Origin: Sedimenticola sp.
GTDB taxonomy: Bacteria > Pseudomonadota > Gammaproteobacteria > Chromatiales > Chromatiaceae
Direction: 5' to 3'
Assembly (NCBI GenBank): GCA_026983675.1
Contig: JALSTP010000117.1
Coordinates: forward strand, 1-52,845
Length of the DNA: 52,845 nucleotides
This document shows, piece after piece, positions 18,781 through 26,221 of the stretch. The notes under the pieces are model-generated. The model worked only from the letters and a program-made list of their open reading frames with translations. It searched no databases and had not been told where the DNA came from. The translations under genes were made by a program, and so were the position numbers. Each line of letters begins with the position of its first letter. The first letter of the stretch is position 1.

Positions 18781-21426
18781 ATGGCATCAGGACCCAGCAA
18801 GCACCGCGTCATACCGGAATGGATCTTCATCTCCCTTCTCATTACGACGGGGGCCGCCATCATCGCCCACAACAACTGGCTGTGGCGGTGGGATCTGGCG
18901 CTGTACGACTCACAGTTTCAATTCTGGGAGCGTCCGGTGCCAGACGACGTGGTCATCGTCGCCATCGACGACGCCAGCCTTCAGGAACTGGGACGTTGGC
19001 CGTGGGACCGCAGCCTCCATGCCCGGCTGATACGGCGGCTCACCGCGGAAGGGGTGAAGGCAATCGCTATCGATATCGTCTTCTCCGAGGAAAACCGCGT
19101 CCACCCCGAGGGAGATCGCGAACTGATCGACGCCGTCGCCGATGCCGGCAACGTCTTCCTGCCCGTCTTCGTGGAGCAATTGCGACTGGGAGGTCAGTTG
19201 GTGGAGACCCTCCCCATCCCCGACCTGAGCGAAGTCGCAGCGGGACTGGGACATGTGCATGTGGATCTCGACCCGGACGGCATCGCCCGACGGACCTATC
19301 TGAAGGAAGGCGTGGGCAGCGCCTTCTGGCCTGCGCTGCCCGTGGCGCTCCTGCGCTATCTGGAGCCCGGCCAGTGGGACACCCTCCCCGGCGCACGCAA
19401 CCCGAACAAGGCCAGCGGCTCACCCCATATCATCTACCGCGACAACGAGGTCTATATCCCCTTTGCGGGCCCCCCTGGACATTTCCCCCGGCTCTCGTTC
19501 AGTCAGGTCCTCAAGGGCGATTTTCTGCCTGGCGCCTTGAAAGACAAGATCGTTTTCGTGGGCACCACGGCCACTGGCCTCTCCGACAGCCTTCCCACGC
19601 CTGTGTCGAAGGAGTCCCGCCCCATGGCAGGGGTGGAGATCAACGTCAACCTGTTCGACGCCCTGCGCCATCACTCTACCATCGTCCCGTTGGCCCCTGG
19701 CGGACACGTCGTGCTCACCGTCATTCTGGTACTGCTGCCGCTTCTGCTCTACCCCCACCTGCGGCCCCGCAACGTGCTGATCCTGACCCTTGCGATGCTG
19801 CTGTTCGCCATCGGCCTCAGCTTCTATATGCTGCACGGTCTGCATGTCTGGTCCCCTCCCATGGCCATTCTCCTCAGTTTTCTCATCAGCTACCCCATAT
19901 GGAGCTGGCGGCGCCTGGAATACGCCTCCCGTTACCTCGACCAGGAGATGGAACGCCTGCGCCGCGAGCCCTCGCCGATCACCTATCCGCAGGATCTTGG
20001 CGCACTGACACACAGCCTGATCTTTCTCCAGTCCTCGCTGCCGATAGACGGCTGGGTGATCCATGAGGACAAGGCCGGCCCAGTCGCCAGACGCGGCGAT
20101 CTCGCCCCTGAGATCTCCCCGCCTGGAGATCTCGCACCGGGGCAGTGGCGGCCGGCCAACAACGCCTACTGGCTACCGATCCCCCGCAATGGCGCGTCCT
20201 GGGTTCTGGGGGTCCGCTGCACCGCCTGCCATGACGCCTCCGCCCCGCCACTGCGGCTAGTCAGGGATCTCGCCACCCTCTTCTCCCAGCAGGACGACAC
20301 ACCGCCCCGCTCCACCACCGAATTGATGGAACAGCGAATCGGGGAGGTCAGCCGGGCAGTGGAGCAATTGCGCAGCGCCCACGGCCTGCTGTTCCGCACC
20401 CTCGAACAAATGGGCGATGCGCTGATCGTCGCCAACAGCGGAGGCACCGTCCTGCTGGCCAACACCGCGGCCCAGCACTATCTTGCAACCGCGGAAGAGG
20501 AGCCGGAGACCCTTCATCACCTGGGTGAACTCACCCACCACATCGCCATCGAGGGCAGCGACACTTGGGAGACGCTCTTCAAACAGGTCATGCTGGATCG
20601 CCGAAAGGTCCATTTCGAGGGTCGGCACAGTTCGGGCGCCGAGGTCTTCGTCCAGATCTCCCCTTGGGTGGAGGAAGACAACCACCTCTCGGGCATGATC
20701 GTCACTGTCGCCGATATCAGTTTCATGAAACAGAGCGAGCGCAAGCGCGCGGAGGCGCTGTCGTTCCTTTCCCACGACCTGCGCTCCCCCCTCACCTCGT
20801 TGCTGTCACTGGTGGAACTGTATCGACAGAAGAACAGCCATATCGCCCCGGAGGATTTCCCGACCCATGTGGAGCGTTATACCCGGAAGGCGATGAAACT
20901 GGCCGACGGTTTCCTGCAGATGGCGCGCGCCGAAAACGCCACCTCGGACAGATTTCATGAACTGGAATTCATCGGCATCGTCCACAACGCCATCGACGAG
21001 GGGTATTCGAGCGCCCTGAGCAAGGAGATCAAACTGCAACGTCACATCGACATGGACGAGGCGCTGGTGCTGGGCGATGCGGACCTGCTCGAACGCGCCC
21101 TGTTCAACCTCATTCACAACGCCATCCAGTACAGCCCGGAAGGGAGCCGAATCGACATCCGGGTCACCGTGAGCAACGACCGGGTGGAATGCTGTGTCGA
21201 GGACCAGGGGCCGGGAATCGCCCTCGAACACTATGAAAGCATCTTCAATCCCTTTCAGCGCCTGTCGGACGGAAGCCAGATACACAAATCCGGCACGGGG
21301 CTGGGCCTCGCCTTCGTCAAGATCGTCGCCCAGAAACATCATGGCGCCATCTCGGTCGCAAACAGCGGCCAGGGTGGCGCCCGCTTCTGCCTGACGCTGC
21401 CCCTCGCCCCAACCGGCGAAGGCTGA
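18781..21426 (+). CDS. CHASE2-PAS sensor histidine kinase
   Basis: An 881-residue membrane kinase. A first helix (about 14-32) leads into a periplasmic CHASE2 domain (DVVIVAIDDASLQELGRWPWDRSLHARLIRRL, about 53-85, to about 300), then three hydrophobic helices (about 305-385). A cytoplasmic linker and PAS region (GDALIVANSGGTVLLANTAAQHYL) precede HisKA with His665 in SFLSHDLRSPLTSLLSL, and HATPase_c with an N box (NLIHNAIQYSPEG), GPGIA and GTGLGLAFVK. All catalytic motifs are intact. CHASE2 ligands are mostly unknown. The stop codon directly abuts the stop of the convergent DUF937 gene. Confidence 0.93.
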   Translation: MASGPSKHRVIPEWIFISLLITTGAAIIAHNNWLWRWDLALYDSQFQFWERPVPDDVVIVAIDDASLQELGRWPWDRSLHARLIRRLTAEGVKAIAIDIVFSEENRVHPEGDRELIDAVADAGNVFLPVFVEQLRLGGQLVETLPIPDLSEVAAGLGHVHVDLDPDGIARRTYLKEGVGSAFWPALPVALLRYLEPGQWDTLPGARNPNKASGSPHIIYRDNEVYIPFAGPPGHFPRLSFSQVLKGDFLPGALKDKIVFVGTTATGLSDSLPTPVSKESRPMAGVEINVNLFDALRHHSTIVPLAPGGHVVLTVILVLLPLLLYPHLRPRNVLILTLAMLLFAIGLSFYMLHGLHVWSPPMAILLSFLISYPIWSWRRLEYASRYLDQEMERLRREPSPITYPQDLGALTHSLIFLQSSLPIDGWVIHEDKAGPVARRGDLAPEISPPGDLAPGQWRPANNAYWLPIPRNGASWVLGVRCTACHDASAPPLRLVRDLATLFSQQDDTPPRSTTELMEQRIGEVSRAVEQLRSAHGLLFRTLEQMGDALIVANSGGTVLLANTAAQHYLATAEEEPETLHHLGELTHHIAIEGSDTWETLFKQVMLDRRKVHFEGRHSSGAEVFVQISPWVEEDNHLSGMIVTVADISFMKQSERKRAEALSFLSHDLRSPLTSLLSLVELYRQKNSHIAPEDFPTHVERYTRKAMKLADGFLQMARAENATSDRFHELEFIGIVHNAIDEGYSSALSKEIKLQRHIDMDEALVLGDADLLERALFNLIHNAIQYSPEGSRIDIRVTVSNDRVECCVEDQGPGIALEHYESIFNPFQRLSDGSQIHKSGTGLGLAFVKIVAQKHHGAISVANSGQGGARFCLTLPLAPTGEG

Positions 21427-21993
21427 TCAGCGGAACATCTTCCCCGCCATCCCCAGCAGATCGTCCACCACGGAACCATCATGATCGGTATCCAGAAAAC
21501 CGCTCAGCACATCCATCAACCCGCCCGTCGATGATGAGGCTGCACTGGCGGCATCACCGCCACCCAAGGCGCCGGAGAGCACCGTCTTGCCAAGGGAGCC
21601 CATCACCATGGTGGCCACCACCGGCAACATCTTTTTCATGATTCCGCTGGCCAGTCCGGTGCGCGCGCTGGCCTCGCTGGCCACGGCCCGGCTCACCTCC
21701 TTGCTGCCGAAGATATGACCGAGAATGCCATTGCCGTCGTCCGCCGTCTCCGGCCGCCCCAGTATCTCCGGCCGGTCGATGTATTTCGCATGGTCGCCAC
21801 CCTGCAGCGCGCGGATCAGTTGCGCCCTCCGGTCTTCGTCCGACATCTCCCTTTGCAGACCACGCGACACCGCCGGCGCCAGATGCTTGATTGCGTCCTG
21901 GGCCTGGTCCTCGCCGATGCCGAAATGACGCGCCAGTTCTTTGACCGCCTGGCTGTTCTGACCACCCAGAAGTATGTCCATCACGTTCATCAT
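21427..21993 (-). CDS. DUF937 family protein
   Basis: A 188-residue cytoplasmic protein. The N-terminus MDILLGGQNSQAVKELARHFGIGEDQAQDAIKHLAPAVSRGL matches DUF937, a helical module of unknown function. The C-terminus DTDHDGSVVDDLLGMAGKM contains a DxDxDG loop resembling EF-hand or dockerin calcium loops and is typical for the family. GGAGG lies four bases before the ATG at 21993 and seven before the second ATG at 21990, so either can be the start. Its stop directly abuts the CHASE2 kinase stop on the other strand. Confidence 0.88.
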   Translation of the reverse strand: MMNVMDILLGGQNSQAVKELARHFGIGEDQAQDAIKHLAPAVSRGLQREMSDEDRRAQLIRALQGGDHAKYIDRPEILGRPETADDGNGILGHIFGSKEVSRAVASEASARTGLASGIMKKMLPVVATMVMGSLGKTVLSGALGGGDAASAASSSTGGLMDVLSGFLDTDHDGSVVDDLLGMAGKMFR

Positions 21994-22206
21994 GTACCCT
22001 CCACAGGTCGATTCCACAGGGGCGCTCCCCTCTTCCTCCGTCACTCTCATCGACACGCCTGACCCTGTCAATTGCCGACCCACAGCCCATTGTGAAATTT
22101 TGTCAATCGACGGCAGCCAACGGCCGCGTCGTCGTTCTGGACACCGCCGCGCCCTCGACGTGATAATGGACCCTGACGCGCCGACCCCTGCAGCAATGGA
22201 TATCCC

Positions 22207-22920
22207 ATGGAAACCCACACTACTCAACCGTCATCGCCACGACCTGAACGGCGTCTCGGCTGGCTGAAGATTCTGGGCATCGTCCTGCTGACGGTGGTCG
22301 TCTCGGTGGCCGTCACCCTGTGGATAGTAAGAACCTATATCTTCCCTCCGGAGTTCCAACCGGTCACGCTGTCAGCCAGCGAGGAGCGGGTGCTGGATGC
22401 CAAACTGCAACGTATCGCCCCCTTCGCGACCAATCGGCATCAAGGCGGGGCGCAGACATCCGCGGCGGAACCGCCCCCCTCCGGTGACAAGCCGTTGCAA
22501 CCGGAACCCTACAGTGAGGAAGGCGCGAACCGCACCCTCCATTTTTCCGAGCGGGAACTGAACGCCCTGCTGGCAAAAAACACCAATCTGGCCCAGCGGG
22601 TCGCGATCGATTTGTCGGACAACCTGCTCAGCGCCCGGATCCTGGTGCCGGTAAACGAGGATTTTCCGGTCCTGGGCGGCAAGACGGTGCGCGCCCGGGC
22701 AGGCCTGGAGGTGGCCTTCGCCAACGGCCGCCCCATCATCCGATTGAAGGGGGTGTCCATCATGGGCGTGCCTGTACCCAACGCCTGGCTGGGGGGATTG
22801 AAGAACATCGACCTGATCCAGGAGTATGGCGACAGGGAGGGGTTCTGGAAGGCATTCGCCGACGGCATCAAGGCCTTGAAAGTGGAAGACGGACAACTGA
22901 CCATCGAACTCAAGGAGTAG
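22207..22920 (+). CDS. Single-pass membrane protein of unknown function
   Basis: A 237-residue protein that I do not recognise. A short charged cytoplasmic segment is followed by one strong transmembrane helix (ILGIVLLTVVVSVAVTLWIV, about 22-41) and an extracytoplasmic domain of about 190 residues. The domain has a Pro-rich linker (70-100) and then alternating hydrophobic strands (LHFSERELNALLAKN, VRARAGLEVAFANGRPIIRLKGVSIMG, VEDGQLTIELKE) suggestive of a beta-rich lipid-binding-like fold such as the YpmS or DUF2993 groups; that similarity is only by eye. It is divergent from DUF937 across about 210 bases. Confidence 0.7.
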   Translation: METHTTQPSSPRPERRLGWLKILGIVLLTVVVSVAVTLWIVRTYIFPPEFQPVTLSASEERVLDAKLQRIAPFATNRHQGGAQTSAAEPPPSGDKPLQPEPYSEEGANRTLHFSERELNALLAKNTNLAQRVAIDLSDNLLSARILVPVNEDFPVLGGKTVRARAGLEVAFANGRPIIRLKGVSIMGVPVPNAWLGGLKNIDLIQEYGDREGFWKAFADGIKALKVEDGQLTIELKE

Positions 22921-23045
22921 CGCCACGCCGGGTTAATACATCGATGATGAGGCGCGGCATGGCAGCGTCGCGCGCCTCCTGTCGCACCCATGCCTTTTGG
23001 ATCCCGGGCCTTGCCGGGATACGCGTTCCCATGGACATCCCAGCG

Positions 23046-23681
23046 TCATTCCGAAGTTCCGTGAGAATGGGCATGGGGGGGTGGCAGCGGCTTTCCCTCC
23101 AGGACCGCCCTCGCCGCCGCCAGGGGATCCGTTTCACTGGTGGCCACCACCTGCACCCCCCGGGACGCCATTCGCTGAACGAAGCCCGCCCCGCAGCTTG
23201 CGGTGATTATTAACCCGGCAACACTATATATCGCATTCAGGGCTTCAGGCAGGCGCCGGAACAAGGCGCAGTGCGCAGGCAAGGGTCGTTCCCTTGCCAA
23301 GCACTGGAACGCGGGTCCGGTGCCTGCCTGAAGCCCCTAACCCTATGATATTCAAAGACAGGCCGCGGCGTGCCGGCCCGCAGACTGCGTTGTCCCATCT
23401 TGCTGTAGGATGGCTACAGCGGCGATGGGCCGCCTTGCTGCGAACCGGCACGCCACGGCTGAATACGATATATAGTGTTGCCGGGTTAATAGCACATCGA
23501 CGGTATCGAGGGGATGTTCCACACCGTGAAAATTGTGCATGGCCATCGCCTTGGGGAGGTCCAGTCTGTCCGCCTCCCTGAGGTCAGCGGCCGTCTCCCC
23601 CTCGTAGATAAGAAAACGGCGGGTCTTGCCGGCGTGACCGGTCACGGTGCGGAAATTCTGGCTGCATATGGCAATCTTCAT
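23046..23681 (-). pseudogene. NifX/NifB-like iron-molybdenum cofactor-binding domain protein, interrupted by a TA-element
   Basis: The first 64 codons (MKIAICSQNFRTVTGHAGKT...HPLDTVDVL) and the last 53 (ITASCGAGFVQRMASRGVQVVAT...HSHGTSE) are the two halves of a dinitrogenase iron-molybdenum cofactor biosynthesis (NifB/NifX C-terminal-like) protein. Between them lies a 280-bp element at 23210-23489 flanked by TA. Deleting the element and one TA restores a continuous 117-residue frame with DVLITASCG across the junction. As it stands, translation would run 45 codons into the element and stop at 23352, losing the ITxxCGxG segment and the C-terminal histidine tail. Both halves are otherwise intact, so the disruption looks recent. 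Confidence 0.92.
23210..23489 (-). mobile_element. TA-inserting miniature element, copy 2 (280 bp, intact)
   Basis: The best-preserved long copy. Ends read TTAACCCGGCAACACTATAT and ATATAGTGTTGCCGGGTTAA, inverted repeats of about 31 bp, flanked on both sides by TA (23208-23209 and 23490-23491), consistent with target duplication. It is the reverse complement of copy 1 over its whole length. It carries no transposase and no plausible gene. It interrupts the NifX/NifB-like gene. Confidence 0.95.
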
Positions 23682-23835
23682 CGATCTTTTCTCCTTCACA
23701 TCTGCCCAGCGGCATGTGCGCCTCTATTGATGGAACGCCATGCTGTCAGTAATGCCCACAGAAATGCGTTGATATCCGTCAACGATTCACGGGCTTCCAT
23801 TGCGTCATACTGTGCCCGATTTTCGAGAAACGCCG

Positions 23836-24312
23836 ATGCAACGCAAGACATTCAAAGACTTGGTAGCGGAACACGCGGAACACGTCGAGGAACGGTTTCC
23901 CTGGGATCTGGCCGATGAAATGACGCAGAACGAGGATATCCTGTTATTGGATGTCCGCTGTCCCTCGGAATTCGACGAGGTGCATATAGCGGGGTCGATC
24001 AACGTCCCCCGCGGCATCCTCGAAACCGCCTGTGACTACGGCTACGAAGAGACCGTGCCAATACTGGTGGAGGCGCGGCAACGCCGCATCGCCGTCATCT
24101 GCCGGTCGGGGAATCGCAGCGTGCTCGCGGCCTACACATTGAAACAATTGGGCTACGAATCGCCATTCTCACTCAAGACCGGCCTGCGCGGCTGGAACGA
24201 CTACGAACAACCGGTGGTGAACGGCAAAGGGGAAATCATCCCCACGGATGAGGCGGAAAAGCGCCTGACCGCCCACCTCTCCCCCGAACAGATGGGACCG
24301 CCGAAAAACTGA
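23836..24312 (+). CDS. Rhodanese-domain protein
   Basis: A 158-residue single-domain rhodanese. It has LLLDVRCPSEFDEVHIAGSINVPRG and the active-site loop CRSGNRS, whose cysteine would carry the persulfide, then FSLKTGLRGWNDYEQPVV. The N-terminal 30 residues are an extra helix. Such proteins transfer sulfane sulfur to cyanide or thiol acceptors and may serve sulfur metabolism; the true acceptor is unknown. An in-frame ATG at 23800 is possible but lacks a ribosome site; the ATG at 23836 starts at the usual N-terminus. No signal peptide is seen, so it should be cytoplasmic. Confidence 0.9.
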   Translation: MQRKTFKDLVAEHAEHVEERFPWDLADEMTQNEDILLLDVRCPSEFDEVHIAGSINVPRGILETACDYGYEETVPILVEARQRRIAVICRSGNRSVLAAYTLKQLGYESPFSLKTGLRGWNDYEQPVVNGKGEIIPTDEAEKRLTAHLSPEQMGPPKN

Positions 24313-24332
24313 AGGTCTCCTCCTTGCCGACG

Positions 24333-25133
24333 TCACCGCTCGAGGAGGAGCACCCGGTTGTTCAGCGCCTGCAGTGGCCGGCTGTTGTTCCCCATGAGGG
24401 CATGCAACTCCTGGATGTAGACGCGCGGCACGTCCACTGGATTCATCAGCACCAGCCAGCGGACCCCCTCTGAACAAGGGGGAATGGGCAGCGAACCCTC
24501 ATAACTGAGATAGTCTCTGCGCAGAGGCAACAGAAAAGTGGCGTTTATCCCCATCTCGCGGTTGTAGTAGTGTTCGCCCTGGCCGGAGGGCAGTCGCTCA
24601 AGGAGACGGAACAACACATTGTTGTTGCGCCGGCCGCCCCGGACGAAGACGGCCACGATGGCCACATTTCCCGCACGGTCCTCATGCACGAGATGGATCT
24701 CCATATCCTGCCGCTCGCCATACAGCGTATGCTCGCTGGGCGTATGGAAATGAAACTGCTTCAGGTCATAGCGATGGGAGCCGAACAGGATGTAGCTGCC
24801 CGGTTCATAGTCGACCTCCACCGTATTCCCCGTATTGACCATCGACACACGATTGGCGCGATAATGAAATGACAATGGGGGCATGCGTACCGGCAGGGGG
24901 TTGCGGATATCCACCGGCGACTGCGCCTTTCCGCGTGAACACTGACGGAATGCGGCATTCAGTTCCCCCCAGTGCGCGGGACCCTTCTCGCCCTGATAAC
25001 CCCACTCCGCCGCCGGTTCACCCGCCGAGGACAGAAAGTCCCCCCAGCCACCGACCGCATACGACGCCCAGGGGGCGCTGGCGCCACAACCCACCGCCGC
25101 CGCCATCAACCACGCTCGCACATGTGTTCTCAT
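24333..25133 (-). CDS. Alpha-type carbonic anhydrase, exported
   Basis: A 266-residue alpha carbonic anhydrase with a signal peptide (MRTHVRAWLMAAAVGCGASAPWASYA). Zinc ligands His128, His130 and His147 are visible in QFHFHTPSEH and EIHLVHE; QSPVDI and WGYQGEKGPAHWGEL are further family hallmarks. It interconverts CO2 and bicarbonate, here in the periplasm, where it could supply bicarbonate for transport or buffer pH. The frame is open to 25229, but the ATG at 25133 is at the start of the signal peptide. Downstream of it on the minus strand comes the 3' end of the convergent rhodanese gene, 20 bases away. Confidence 0.95.
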   Translation of the reverse strand: MRTHVRAWLMAAAVGCGASAPWASYAVGGWGDFLSSAGEPAAEWGYQGEKGPAHWGELNAAFRQCSRGKAQSPVDIRNPLPVRMPPLSFHYRANRVSMVNTGNTVEVDYEPGSYILFGSHRYDLKQFHFHTPSEHTLYGERQDMEIHLVHEDRAGNVAIVAVFVRGGRRNNNVLFRLLERLPSGQGEHYYNREMGINATFLLPLRRDYLSYEGSLPIPPCSEGVRWLVLMNPVDVPRVYIQELHALMGNNSRPLQALNNRVLLLER

Positions 25134-25225
25134 ACCTTCTCTTCCGTGCACCCATCCGGGACTCTTCAAGTATAGGCGACCCGCGGTCGCGGGATGATGG
25201 CTCACCCCGATCCTCTTTCCCAACC

Positions 25226-25275
25226 TCAAAAAAAAGCCCCCTGCCCTTAACCAAGGCAGGGGGCTCCCCTTTTTT
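25226..25275 (-). terminator. Bidirectional-looking Rho-independent terminator
   Basis: AGCCCCCTGCC (25235-25245) and GGCAGGGGGCT (25255-25265) form an 11-bp stem with a nine-base loop, followed by a T run on both strands (TTTTTTTGAGG on minus, CCCCTTTTTT on plus). It lies downstream of the dihaem cytochrome gene, but an 81-bp TA-element now separates them. Confidence 0.88.
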
Positions 25276-25276
25276 A

Positions 25277-25357
25277 TTAACCCGGCAACAATATATATCG
25301 TATTCAGCCGTGGCCTGCCTGAAGTCCTGAATGCGATATATATTGTTGCCGGGTTAA
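25277..25357 (+). mobile_element. TA-inserting miniature element, copy 3 (81 bp, internally deleted)
   Basis: Almost nothing but the two 31-bp inverted repeats, which match each other with a single mismatch, joined by about 19 bases. It starts TTAACCCGGCAACAATATAT and ends with the reverse complement, flanked by TA at 25275-25276 and 25358-25359. In RNA it would form one long hairpin. It lies between the stop of the dihaem cytochrome gene (25391) and the terminator at 25226-25275, so it is probably transcribed. Confidence 0.95.
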
Positions 25358-25390
25358 TAAAGTCGAGTTTGAACCGTGATCAGTGGCCCG

Positions 25391-25999
25391 TCACTGTTGG
25401 CTGATATAGAACTCGATCAGCTTCTCCACATCACCATCCTTCAGCTTCTTGAATTTCTTCCTCATCTTCTTCGGCACATCGCGTTCACCGGAAGCAATGA
25501 GTTCAAACTGATGTGTCAGATAACCCCGCCACTGACCGGCGAGAATTGCCGCATCGTCGTCGGCATTGGATCCCCCATCGGAGTGGCACTTTTCGCACCG
25601 CTTCTTGTGCACCTTGGCGCCTTTCTTCGCCAGCTTGGCATCGAACTTCTGTTTGTGCGGTGTAAACGTCTGTTTGGCGTAATAGGCTGCAACGGCCTTG
25701 ATGTCGTCTTCCGACAGATCCTTCGAAATGGCCTGCATGTCGGTCTCGTCACCGTCCTTGGGCTTGTATTTCTCCGCCGGGCGGTCGCCTGCCTTGTACT
25801 GATTCAGGATGTCTTCCAGCGCGGCCGCCGAGAAACCGGCGATCGTCGGCACCTTGGTGTCTTCACTGTTGCCGTTCTTGCCGTGGCACTTGTCGCACTT
25901 GTCGGTGAGTTCCGACGACTGGGCCACCAGCGGCGCGAGTGTCAACAAGGCCGCGGCGCTGGCCACGGCGATTACTCTCTTCATGGATGTTGCTTTCAT
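25391..25999 (-). CDS. Dihaem cytochrome c (c4 type)
   Basis: A 202-residue periplasmic cytochrome with two haem-binding motifs, CDKCH (35-39) and CEKCH (135-139), and a signal peptide (KRVIAVASAAALLTLAPLVAQS). Two similar halves, each with a possible distal methionine ligand (TDMQAISKDLSEDDIKAVAAYY in the first), fit cytochrome c4, which carries electrons from the bc1 complex to terminal oxidases. The protein is unusually rich in lysine. GGAGG precedes the ATG at 25999; the ATG at 25984 would still give an acceptable signal sequence. Its probable terminator lies beyond an inserted TA-element. Confidence 0.92.
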   Translation of the reverse strand: MKATSMKRVIAVASAAALLTLAPLVAQSSELTDKCDKCHGKNGNSEDTKVPTIAGFSAAALEDILNQYKAGDRPAEKYKPKDGDETDMQAISKDLSEDDIKAVAAYYAKQTFTPHKQKFDAKLAKKGAKVHKKRCEKCHSDGGSNADDDAAILAGQWRGYLTHQFELIASGERDVPKKMRKKFKKLKDGDVEKLIEFYISQQ

Positions 26000-26221
26000 C
26001 ACTCCTCCTGCATTGTTTGCATTCTTGGACTTTGGGACCGGTTACCGCCTCAACGCGGCGTCTCCCCCACTCAGACTGCGAGAATCATTCCCGGTTCAAG
26101 GAACACCTTACGAAAAACCGGTCCGATTTTCAAAATCCGGGCCTTTTTGACAAAAAATTTCAAATTGCGCCATCATTAGGAATTTCGATCCGCCCAAAGG
26201 CGACTCCATGCCCCCGACACA

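Noticed and set aside
23245-23451. Frame inside element copy 2 (also readable in copy 1) that encodes about 68 similar residues
   Set aside because: Nearly every difference between the two copies changes an amino acid and stem pairing explains the conservation better, so there is no sign of selection on a protein.
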